64,000 nucleotides of DNA from Bacteroidales bacterium (GTDB lineage: Bacteria; Bacteroidota; Bacteroidia; Bacteroidales; UBA932). Positions 1 to 6,017 of this stretch are shown here, piece after piece. Position numbers and translations under genes: made by a program. How positions within the stretch are numbered: the stretch's first letter is position 1; each line of letters starts with the position of its first letter. The stretch spans positions 1-64,000 of the forward strand of contig JAEEIJ010000097.1 of NCBI GenBank assembly GCA_016281315.1. Reading direction: 5' to 3'. Below the pieces are notes generated by a model that saw only the letters and a program-made list of their open reading frames with translations, was not told where the DNA came from and searched no databases.

Positions 1-6
1 AAGTTT

Positions 7-81
7 GGTGGGTTCGTATAACGGTTAGTACTCGGGATTTTCATTCCCGCAATAGGAGTTCGATTCTCCTACCCACTACCA
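7..81 (+). tRNA. tRNA-Glu (anticodon TTC)
   Basis: The acceptor arms 7-13 and 71-77 pair over seven bases with one G-T wobble, A78 is the discriminator, and CCA is encoded at 79-81. The anticodon stem 33-37/45-49 closes a seven-base loop with TTC at 40-42, which reads GAA/GAG. It lies 19 bases ahead of rpsT and is probably in the same transcript. Confidence 0.96.
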
Positions 82-100
82 AATATAAAAAAGTAAAATA

Positions 101-355
101 ATGGCAAACACTAAATCCGCCGCGCGTGCCGCCCGTCAGAGTGAGCGTCACCGCCTTCATAACAAGTATTACGCAAAGACAACCAGGAACGCTATCCGCG
201 ACCTGCGCAACACCACAGACCAGAAAGCCGCTGCAGAAAGCGCCCCCAAGGTTTTCGCAATGATCGACAAACTCGCCAAGATTGGCGTCATCCACAAGAA
301 CAAGGCGGCCAACCTCAAGAGTGGCCTTCAGGTTTACATTAACAAGCTCGCTTAA
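101..355 (+). CDS. rpsT: 30S ribosomal protein bS20
   Basis: This 84-residue protein has the size and composition of bS20, the small-subunit protein that binds 16S rRNA helices near the body of the 30S particle. It opens with MANTKSAARAARQSERHR, the conserved basic N-terminus, and continues as a helical, Lys/Arg-rich chain with the family's late IHKNKAANLKSGL segment. The ATG at 101 is the only sensible start because the family begins with MAN. No Shine-Dalgarno site is visible in the A-rich 19-base gap after tRNA-Glu, which is usual in Bacteroidota. It sits between tRNA-Glu and tRNA-Pro on the same strand, and a terminator follows the latter, so the three probably form one transcription unit. 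Confidence 0.97.
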   Translation: MANTKSAARAARQSERHRLHNKYYAKTTRNAIRDLRNTTDQKAAAESAPKVFAMIDKLAKIGVIHKNKAANLKSGLQVYINKLA

Positions 356-376
356 GGGCTTGTTTTTTATCAAGCT

Positions 377-449
377 CGGGATGTAGCGCAGTTGGTAGCG
401 CACTACGTTCGGGACGTAGGGGTCGCTCGTTCGAGTCGAGTCATCCCGA
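377..449 (+). tRNA. tRNA-Pro (anticodon CGG)
   Basis: Acceptor arms 377-383 and 442-448 pair perfectly with discriminator A449; CCA is not encoded. The anticodon loop TTCGGGA gives CGG, and the T stem 425-429/437-441 pairs. C1-G72, A73 and G35-G36 are the proline identity elements. The body closely resembles a second tRNA-Pro at 59355. Confidence 0.95.
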
Positions 450-455
450 CATTTA

Positions 456-488
456 AAGGGGAAGCGGAGGCCGCTTCCCTTTTTTTAT
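456..488 (+). terminator. Rho-independent terminator after tRNA-Pro
   Basis: A nine-base-pair stem (459-467 with 471-479) with an AGG loop is followed by a run of seven T. It ends the tRNA-Glu/rpsT/tRNA-Pro unit. Confidence 0.9.
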
Positions 489-496
489 TTTTGGCA

Positions 497-650
497 GGAA
501 GGGAGAGGGGGACGAGGGACTCCGTTCCGCTGCGCTTCACTCCGGCCCTCCCACCGTCTCCTGCGTCCCCTTCGGGAACTTGTATCCGGCGGGCCCCTCC
601 CTCTATATGTGTCCGAGGGTGGACACACCCTCGTCCCCCTCTTCCTTCCC
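497..650. repeat. Long inverted repeat in gene-free stretch
   Basis: A perfect 15-base inverted repeat joins 504-518 to 628-642, and similarity extends outward on both sides. Within it, 559-573 is a partial inverted copy of the left arm, and a short palindrome lies around 611-632. The stretch 489-798 carries no convincing gene. Its short open frames on both strands are Pro/Arg/Ser-rich and lack start context, so I read it as structured non-coding DNA. Confidence 0.6.
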
Positions 651-692
651 GCCCCAATCCGTCCTTCCCTCTTTAGGGGCGCGACCCGGGGT

Positions 693-786
693 CAATCTTA
701 CCTTGATTTCGTGCCGATTTCTGGGGTAAGATTGTATCGTACGACAATCTTACCTTGATTTTAGCGCTATAATCGAGGTAAGATTG
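693..786. repeat. Tandem pair of 42-base palindromes
   Basis: Two 42-base units (693-734 and 745-786) each begin with CAATCTTACC and end with GGTAAGATTG. They are separated by a 10-base spacer that is itself nearly palindromic (TCGTACGA at 737-744). The four arms therefore alternate in orientation, with gaps of 22, 10 and 22 bases. The second unit is the better palindrome, centred on AGCGCT. It lies between the tRNA-Pro terminator and the tRNA-Asn terminator. No function is known to me. Confidence 0.8.
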
Positions 787-798
787 CAACGCCTGGGC

Positions 799-830
799 AA
801 AAAGAAAAGCACCGGCCTTTCGGTCGGTGC
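799..830 (-). terminator. Rho-independent terminator of tRNA-Asn
   Basis: A nine-base-pair stem (809-817 with 822-830) with a four-base loop is followed, on the minus strand, by a T-rich tract complementary to 799-808. It lies just 3' of tRNA-Asn. Confidence 0.88.
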
Positions 831-837
831 TCTGAAG

Positions 838-911
838 CTCCCCCTGTTGGACTTGAACCAACGACCCTCTGATTAACAGTCAGATGCTCTAACCAACTGA
901 GCTAAGGAGGA
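838..911 (-). tRNA. tRNA-Asn (anticodon GTT)
   Basis: On the minus strand the acceptor TCCTCCT pairs with AGGGGGA (one T-G pair) and G is the discriminator. The anticodon loop CTGTTAA gives GTT, and the T arm GTTGG/CCAAC encloses TTCAAGT. CCA is not encoded. It has its own promoter and terminator. Confidence 0.96.
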
Positions 912-939
912 ATTTTACCGCTCACGTGAAACGGGATTG

Positions 940-970
940 CAAAGGTACAATCTTTTTTGGATTCTCCAAA
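940..970 (-). promoter_or_regulatory. Promoter of tRNA-Asn
   Basis: On the minus strand TTTG (970-967) and TACCTTTG (947-940) are separated by exactly 19 bases, matching the Bacteroidota consensus. The predicted start lies about 25 bases before the tRNA. Confidence 0.85.
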
Positions 971-993
971 GTTTTTCTGCAAAAAATAATTCT

Positions 994-1001
994 TATATTT
1001 G
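994..1001 (+). promoter_or_regulatory. -7 promoter box of the HU-protein operon
   Basis: TATATTTG fits TAnnTTTG and lies 25 bases ahead of the ATG at 1027. The -33 region is only a T-rich tract. Confidence 0.65.
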
Positions 1002-1026
1002 TAAGTCAATTCGGCCTGCAGAGAAA

Positions 1027-1866
1027 ATGAATATCGACCTTCTGGCAAAAATGGTGAAAGAGGCGGTGATGGACCACGATTCCGTTACCCTGCCCGGGAT
1101 GGGCAGTTTCGTGGCGGAACTGGTTCCGGCGTCCTTTACGGATCGCGGATACACCATCCTGCCGCCCTACAGAAGGCTTTATTTCTCGCCCAAGCAGGGG
1201 GAGGACCGTCTGCTGGTGGAGCTCTATGCGCGCGACAATAAAGATCTTACGGAGGCCGATGCCGCCCGCATCCTGGAGGAGTTCATCCTGGAGATGAAGG
1301 AAGTCCTCAAGGAGCGCAAGACGCTGATCCTTTCCGGTCTCGGCCGCCTTCGCGCCACCCGGGAGAATCACTTCTTCTTCGTGGCCGATGAAGACCTGGA
1401 CATCTATCCCGCCGGCTTCGGCCTGCAGCCCATCTCGCTGAAAACCCACGAGGAAACGCCGGAAGAAGTCGCCGCCGCCGTATCCAACCTGGCGGAGGCC
1501 CTGGAGGCAGAACCCGCTCCTGCAGTGGAGCCGGAGGCCGATACCCCTTCGGTCGCTGAAAATGAGGCCGTCCCTGAGGAGCCTGCGGAGGAAGGCGCTT
1601 CTTCCGGAACATCGGCCCCCTATTCAGTGACGGAGGAAGCGCCTTCCTCCGAGGCTCCGGCAGAAGAGGCTCCGATTGAGACCCCTGCAGAAGAAGCCCC
1701 GAAGAAATCCCACAAGGGCTGGAAAGTCTTCGGCCGCATCATTCTGTGGCTCCTGATCATCGCCGTGGTGGCCGCCGTGGCGGTTGCCGTCGTGGGCCGG
1801 CTGGCACCGGAGTGGCTGGACAGCTTCCTGTACAGCCCCGAACAACTGCAAATCCTTCACGGTTAA
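1027..1866 (+). CDS. Membrane-anchored HU-CCDC81-type protein
   Basis: The 279-residue product has two N-terminal segments resembling the paired CCDC81-like bacterial HU domains, at about residues 1-55 (with LPGMGSFVAE) and 60-140 (with LILSGLGRLRA). Next comes an acidic Glu/Pro/Ala linker to about 235, a basic patch, and one transmembrane helix at about 243-268 (IILWLLIIAVVAAVAVAVV). Relatives in Bacteroidota usually carry a C-terminal periplasmic SPOR domain after the helix; here only a short tail follows, so this is a shortened version. The start at 1027 is chosen over an upstream ATG at 937, because 937 lies before the promoter box at 994. The next gene starts immediately after the stop, so they are co-transcribed. 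The role is unproven; a link between DNA or the division site and the envelope is the usual guess. Confidence 0.75.
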   Translation: MNIDLLAKMVKEAVMDHDSVTLPGMGSFVAELVPASFTDRGYTILPPYRRLYFSPKQGEDRLLVELYARDNKDLTEADAARILEEFILEMKEVLKERKTLILSGLGRLRATRENHFFFVADEDLDIYPAGFGLQPISLKTHEETPEEVAAAVSNLAEALEAEPAPAVEPEADTPSVAENEAVPEEPAEEGASSGTSAPYSVTEEAPSSEAPAEEAPIETPAEEAPKKSHKGWKVFGRIILWLLIIAVVAAVAVAVVGRLAPEWLDSFLYSPEQLQILHG

Positions 1867-2619
1867 ATGCCTATGGTACCCGTTATCCGCGACGGATACA
1901 AATTCCGCCAGGACCTGTGCATCCCCTGTTATCAGACCGATTCGAAAATGGCCCTGAAACCGGCTGCGTTTATGGATATGGCGCAGGAGATTGCCTATTG
2001 GGCGGCCGAGGAACTGGGTTTCGGCTATGATAGTCTGCACGTGCATCACACGGCCTGGGTGCTCACCCGCCTGCATATTCACTTTCACGAAGCGGCTCAT
2101 TGGCGCGAATGGGTGCGTCTTTTCACCTGGCACAAGCGCTCCGAAGGCCTTTTCTACCTGCGCGACTTCGAGCTTCAGAGCCAGGATGGCAAACCTCTGA
2201 TTGAAGCCACCAGTTCCTGGGTGGTCATCGACGAGCAGACGCGCCGGCTGGTGCGTCCGGAAGTCCTGCAGGAGCGCATCAGAACCGAGCCGGAGACGGC
2301 CGATGCCATCGCCGAGCCTGCCCCCAAGGTGGTTTTCCCTCCGCAGGAGGCGGGCGAACCCGCAGGCGTACACATCGTGAGCTATTCCGACCTGGATATG
2401 ATCGGCCACACCAACAACGCCCGCTATGTGGTGTGGGCGATGGACTGCTTGCCTCCGGAGGTGACGGAAAGCCCTGTCAAGGACCTCTGCATCAACTTCA
2501 ACAAGGAGACAAAGGCGGGCGAAAGCGTGGCTCTTTTCCGCCTGCAAAGTTATGGCGTCTGGTATGTGGAAGGCCGCGTGGACGGCAAGTCCTGCTTTAC
2601 CGTAAAAATGGTGTTTTAG
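1867..2619 (+). CDS. Acyl-ACP thioesterase (FatA/B-like)
   Basis: This 250-residue protein fits the bacterial acyl-ACP thioesterase family, made of two tandem hot-dog folds. It would hydrolyse acyl-ACP to free fatty acid in the cytoplasm. The N-terminal fold (about 1-130) has the CYQTDSKMALKPAAFMDMAQ type segment and TSSWVVID. The C-terminal fold (about 150-250) carries SYSDLDMIGHTNNARYVVW, the family hallmark with Asp and Asn near the active site. Length is normal. The ATG is adjacent to the previous stop (no gap), and a Nudix gene follows after one base, so the three are one operon. In Bacteroidota such enzymes help set membrane or lipid A acyl chains, but the substrate length cannot be read here. 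Confidence 0.88.
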   Translation: MPMVPVIRDGYKFRQDLCIPCYQTDSKMALKPAAFMDMAQEIAYWAAEELGFGYDSLHVHHTAWVLTRLHIHFHEAAHWREWVRLFTWHKRSEGLFYLRDFELQSQDGKPLIEATSSWVVIDEQTRRLVRPEVLQERIRTEPETADAIAEPAPKVVFPPQEAGEPAGVHIVSYSDLDMIGHTNNARYVVWAMDCLPPEVTESPVKDLCINFNKETKAGESVALFRLQSYGVWYVEGRVDGKSCFTVKMVF

Positions 2620-2620
2620 A

Positions 2621-3217
2621 ATGTTCGACCTTGTCTACCCTTCGGAGCCCGCTCCCATCTACCCGCGTCCTACCAGTGAAAGGCCCGGCAAAGTGCCCGT
2701 CCCCAAAGGGGAAATCCTCCCCCTGATCGAGCCCAACGGCCTGGTTTACGGCCAGGCGTCCCGCGCCTGGTGCCACGGCGGTGGCGGTTCCAAGGCCCTC
2801 CATCCGGTGGTGCACCTGCACCTGATCGACCGCGAAGGCCGGATCTATCTCCAGAAGCGTTCCCGCCACAAGAACCGCTTCCCGGGCTTTTGGGACAGCG
2901 CGGTGGGCGGTCACGTAAGCTACGGCGAACTGGCCCTGGAGGCGCTCTACCGCGAGGCCATCGAAGAACTGGGCCTGAGCGGCTTCAATCCCATCCTGCT
3001 GGGCACTTATACCTATGAGAGTCCGCGGGACCGTGAATTCGTGTTTATGTATGCGGCCGTAGGGCATCCGGAACTGGATCCGGACAACGGAGAGGTGACG
3101 GAAGGGAAGTGGTGGACCTTCGAGGAGCTCGAGGCAGCCATCCAAAGCAACATCGTCGCCCCCACTTTCGAGGCCGATTATTACCGCATCCGGGAAGCGC
3201 TGAAGGCGCTACTCTAG
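2621..3217 (+). CDS. Nudix hydrolase (IDI-like subgroup)
   Basis: The 198-residue protein has a complete Nudix box at residues 97-119 (G-x5-E-x7-REAIEELGL), which binds Mg2+ and cleaves a nucleoside-diphosphate-linked or similar pyrophosphate. The region before it (HPVVHLHLIDREGRIYLQKR) and GFWDSAVGGHV resemble the subgroup related to isopentenyl-diphosphate isomerase and Nudix proteins of unknown substrate. About 55 extra N-terminal residues, rich in Pro and containing a GGGG stretch, have no clear fold. It follows the thioesterase by one base, and its end overlaps the convergent DUF4922 gene by nine bases. The substrate is unknown. Confidence 0.85.
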   Translation: MFDLVYPSEPAPIYPRPTSERPGKVPVPKGEILPLIEPNGLVYGQASRAWCHGGGGSKALHPVVHLHLIDREGRIYLQKRSRHKNRFPGFWDSAVGGHVSYGELALEALYREAIEELGLSGFNPILLGTYTYESPRDREFVFMYAAVGHPELDPDNGEVTEGKWWTFEELEAAIQSNIVAPTFEADYYRIREALKALL

Positions 3218-4597
3218 TTTTCCCCAGGTTTCGTCTACCGCTGCGCGCGCGGCTGCATCGGCCTTATCCGTGAGGCCGATATAATCCTGGCAGCGGATGA
3301 TGCCCGCCTCCATCCGCTCGTAGAGCCAGCGGCGCCGGCGGACGGCCTCCGGACGTTGCTGCGCGGCAGGGACGAGTGAGATGACGCTCAGCAGCCAGTC
3401 TTCGGCCCCCAGCAGGTTCACGGCCTGCACTTTCCCGTCTTCCACGACGAACTTGAGCGTGCCGGCATAGCGGTGCGGTCCACCCTCCAGATAAAGGATG
3501 AAGGAGGGCTCCGCGAACAGTGTGGAGATGGTGACGGCCTCGAACACCAGTTCGTCGTAAAGGGCGCCGTTGTAGTCGATCCGGCCTTCCCGGAAGCTCA
3601 CCGTCTGCGGCCCGGCACCGTCCGAGATGATTTCGAAACGAATCTCCGGGGCGGCCACTACACCTACCTCGATCCGGGGCTGGGTGCGCACCAGGCGCCA
3701 CAGGAGGCGTTTTTCGTCTTCCTCCGAGAGGGTGACGTCCTCATAGATGCCCTGCAGGACTTCCGGCGTGATGCGGGGGAAATCGGCCACCTCCGGCACC
3801 ACCACGAAGCCGGCCATATCGGCCGTCCCGGGGGAGAGGGGGAAATGGGGCCGGCTGGCACTCCGGAGCATTACCACGGCGCGGTATTCGCCCTCGCTGC
3901 AATAGGCCAGGGCGTTGAAGCGGGGCTCGGTTTCCTCGGCCACCAGGTTCAGGCAGTCCAGCAGGCGGTAGAACTGCTTGGCCATCGACTTGGCCGTCTG
4001 GGCGCGCAGGAAAAACACCCCGCGGTTGAAACGCTTGAAATGGTATAGCTGGGCATCCCTGGTGCTGCCGATAAACTCTGCTTCCGGTGTGTCGTCGCCG
4101 GCTGCGACTGCGCGTAAAATCCGTTCCGCAGCGCGCTCCAAAGGCATATATCCCTTGGGACAGGCCTGGAAATGGGCGTGGCCGGGCACGGAAGTACCGC
4201 TGTTGGGGCTGTTGTAGAAAACGACGTAGCCTTCCAGTGCGGCGGCCAGGTCCAGCATGTCCGGGAAACGGTGCCAGATGGTCTGGGGAACGTGCTGGTC
4301 CCGCGTAATCACCAGATGGTTCGGGAAGATGGGCGCCCGGTTCACCAGGATGTTGTATTTGCGCCCTTTCCGTCCTTCGAACGGCAGGGTGTGCTGCTTT
4401 TCCATATAGTTCTCTTCGCACAGCGGACAGCCGTGGTCGAAGATGGGAAGCCGCCCCGGATTGCACTGCAGGGTAACCAGCAGGCCGCCGTAGGGGAGGG
4501 TGCGGGTCTGCGCGCTCTTGAGGGAGCGGTACTTGGCCGCCACCTTTGGCCAGACGGACAGTTGGTCGTGAACGAATTTATCGATGTCGGTTGCCAT
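3209..4597 (-). CDS. DUF4922 HIT-superfamily protein with SpoIID-like tail
   Basis: The product (462 residues from the ATG at 4597) resembles DUF4922, a HIT-superfamily group related to GDP-hexose phosphorylases such as plant VTC2. The HIT triad HAHFQ is at residues 140-144, and a CPLC pair sits near 57-60. From about residue 300 the sequence (IEVGVVAAPEIRFEI and on) resembles the N-terminal part of SpoIID/LytB proteins, but the catalytic SpoIID core is not present. In Bacteroides the DUF4922 and SpoIID proteins are, as I recall, separate neighbouring genes; here they seem partly fused. The 4597 start is preferred over an ATG at 4639, since the latter lies inside the upstream regulator gene, which ends at 4599. 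The two are thus co-transcribed. The substrate is unknown; a nucleotide-sugar is a reasonable inference. Confidence 0.7.
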   Translation of the reverse strand: MATDIDKFVHDQLSVWPKVAAKYRSLKSAQTRTLPYGGLLVTLQCNPGRLPIFDHGCPLCEENYMEKQHTLPFEGRKGRKYNILVNRAPIFPNHLVITRDQHVPQTIWHRFPDMLDLAAALEGYVVFYNSPNSGTSVPGHAHFQACPKGYMPLERAAERILRAVAAGDDTPEAEFIGSTRDAQLYHFKRFNRGVFFLRAQTAKSMAKQFYRLLDCLNLVAEETEPRFNALAYCSEGEYRAVVMLRSASRPHFPLSPGTADMAGFVVVPEVADFPRITPEVLQGIYEDVTLSEEDEKRLLWRLVRTQPRIEVGVVAAPEIRFEIISDGAGPQTVSFREGRIDYNGALYDELVFEAVTISTLFAEPSFILYLEGGPHRYAGTLKFVVEDGKVQAVNLLGAEDWLLSVISLVPAAQQRPEAVRRRRWLYERMEAGIIRCQDYIGLTDKADAAARAAVDETWGKLE

Positions 4598-4598
4598 A

Positions 4599-5777
4599 TT
4601 AATCTTTTTTCGGGGGTGTATAATCCTTGGGAGAGACACCCGTCACTTTCTTGAAGTTGCGGGCCATCACCTTGTATTCAAGACCCAGTTCCAGCGCCGC
4701 CTGCTGGGGTTTCAGGCCGCGGTCCATCATTTCTTTCGCGCGGCGCACGCGCTCCTGAATGATGTATTGATAAATGGAACTGCCCATTTCCCTGAGGAAG
4801 GTTTCTTCCAGCGTCCGACGGCTCATCGGGGCCAGTTCCACCAGCTCTTTCACGCCAACTCCGTTGCTCAGGTTGTCCTGGATGTAATGGACGACCCTGT
4901 TGATGAAGGGGTTTTTCACCTCGGGGATTTCGGTACTCTGGCGGGAAACGATGTGGGTGTGCTTTACGATGATGTCCTTGTAGGCTTCTTCCCGCTCGTA
5001 CAGGGGCAGTTTCAGCAACGATTCGATGAGGCCCGCCAGCTGGTAGCCGGCGCTTTCCACGTCCAGGGCCAGGGAGGAGAGCTTGGGCTGACACAGCAGT
5101 CCCAGGGTTTCGTCGTTGTCCACGCCCAGCACCATAATCTGCTCCGGGATGCTGATGGAAGGGTCTTCCGCAAGGGCGCAGGCCTCGATGATGTTGTGGG
5201 CCTTGTTGTCGTCGCAGGCAAAGATGCCCACGGGTTTCGGGAGATTCCGGAGCCAGTTGATCAGATGGTCCGTGCTGTACCACCAGGTGCCTTTCAGTTC
5301 CCTCCTTTCCCGCAGGTTTTTTTTGGGGACCGGCGTTCCCAGGGCCGATTCAATCTCGGCGAGGAACCCGTCGCGCCGGGCATCTGACCACACGACGCCC
5401 TTCATCCCGTAAAAGGCGAAATTGCGCACGCCCTTGTCGATGAAAAAGCGGGCGGCCACCTTTCCGGAGATTTCGTAATCGCCCGAAATGTTGATGATGC
5501 CGGGGAAGGGCTGGATGTAGTCCTGGGCGATGGGGATGATTCCACGCTCGCTGAAAACCCGGATGTCTTCTACGCTGCGGAACTGGCCGATGATGGCATC
5601 GGCCTTCCAATAGGTGGCGATATCGGCCACGGCGTCCATCTTGTTGGAGTCCCGCAGGGAAAGCGGAACCTTGCTCACCACCCACGGGCTGTGTTCGTGG
5701 GAATAGCGTTCTATCCCTTGCAGGAGCTTGTTTGCATACGACTCCGAGAAGTCGGTCATCATGAGTACGCGGGCCAT
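4599..5777 (-). CDS. XylR-type transcriptional regulator (periplasmic-binding-like + AraC HTH)
   Basis: This 392-residue regulator has an N-terminal LacI/periplasmic-binding-protein-like sugar sensor domain (about 1-275; MARVLMMTDFSESYANKLLQGIERY and the later GIFACDDNKAHNIIEAC, GVDNDE). Its C-terminal AraC-type DNA-binding domain covers about 290-390 (VHYIQDNLSNGVGVKELVELA, then AALELGLEYKVMARNFKKVTGVSPKDY). This is the architecture of E. coli XylR. It is divergent from the SusC gene at 6018, with a 240-base spacer that holds an inverted repeat (5869-5915). The likely job is sensing a monosaccharide released by the mannosidase locus and controlling it. Which sugar is sensed cannot be told from sequence. 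Confidence 0.88.
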   Translation of the reverse strand: MARVLMMTDFSESYANKLLQGIERYSHEHSPWVVSKVPLSLRDSNKMDAVADIATYWKADAIIGQFRSVEDIRVFSERGIIPIAQDYIQPFPGIINISGDYEISGKVAARFFIDKGVRNFAFYGMKGVVWSDARRDGFLAEIESALGTPVPKKNLRERRELKGTWWYSTDHLINWLRNLPKPVGIFACDDNKAHNIIEACALAEDPSISIPEQIMVLGVDNDETLGLLCQPKLSSLALDVESAGYQLAGLIESLLKLPLYEREEAYKDIIVKHTHIVSRQSTEIPEVKNPFINRVVHYIQDNLSNGVGVKELVELAPMSRRTLEETFLREMGSSIYQYIIQERVRRAKEMMDRGLKPQQAALELGLEYKVMARNFKKVTGVSPKDYTPPKKD

Positions 5778-5868
5778 TTTGCGCAGAATTTTGGGGCTAA
5801 TTTACGCATTATTTATAAAAATTCAATGGAAAAGGGCGGAAATATCCAATCTTAGTAAAAATATTCAT

Positions 5869-5915
5869 AATCACGCCAAAAAGTCTGCGCAAAATGGGGT
5901 GTACTCTGCGTGATT
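5869..5915. promoter_or_regulatory. Candidate operator (spaced inverted repeat)
   Basis: AATCACGC (5869-5876) and GCGTGATT (5908-5915) form a perfect eight-base inverted repeat, 39 bases from centre to centre, which is close to four helical turns. It lies upstream of the SusC -7 box, between the divergent regulator and SusC genes. It is a candidate binding site for the XylR-type protein. Confidence 0.45.
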
Positions 5916-5942
5916 TAATCCCCTCCTGGTTTGAAAACTCCC

Positions 5943-5950
5943 TACATTTG
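5943..5950 (+). promoter_or_regulatory. -7 promoter box of the first SusC operon
   Basis: TACATTTG matches TAnnTTTG, about 67 bases ahead of the SusC ATG. No TTTG lies at the usual 19-base spacing, as expected for an activator-dependent promoter. Confidence 0.65.
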
Positions 5951-6017
5951 TAAAGGTATTTTTAAACGAAGAATCCTAACTATAACCTCATTATTAATTT
6001 TTTAACCAATTCGCAGT

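Noticed and set aside
392..676. Open frames of 84-94 residues on both strands in the gene-free stretch
   Set aside because: They overlap tRNA-Pro and its terminator and translate to Pro/Arg/Ser-rich sequence dictated by the inverted repeat.
693..786. A mini CRISPR or an integron attC site
   Set aside because: Spacer and repeat sizes do not fit CRISPR, and no GTTRRRY core site or nearby integrase is present.
937..1026. Upstream start of the HU protein at 937
   Set aside because: It precedes the predicted promoter box at 994-1001 and adds 30 residues not resembling the family.
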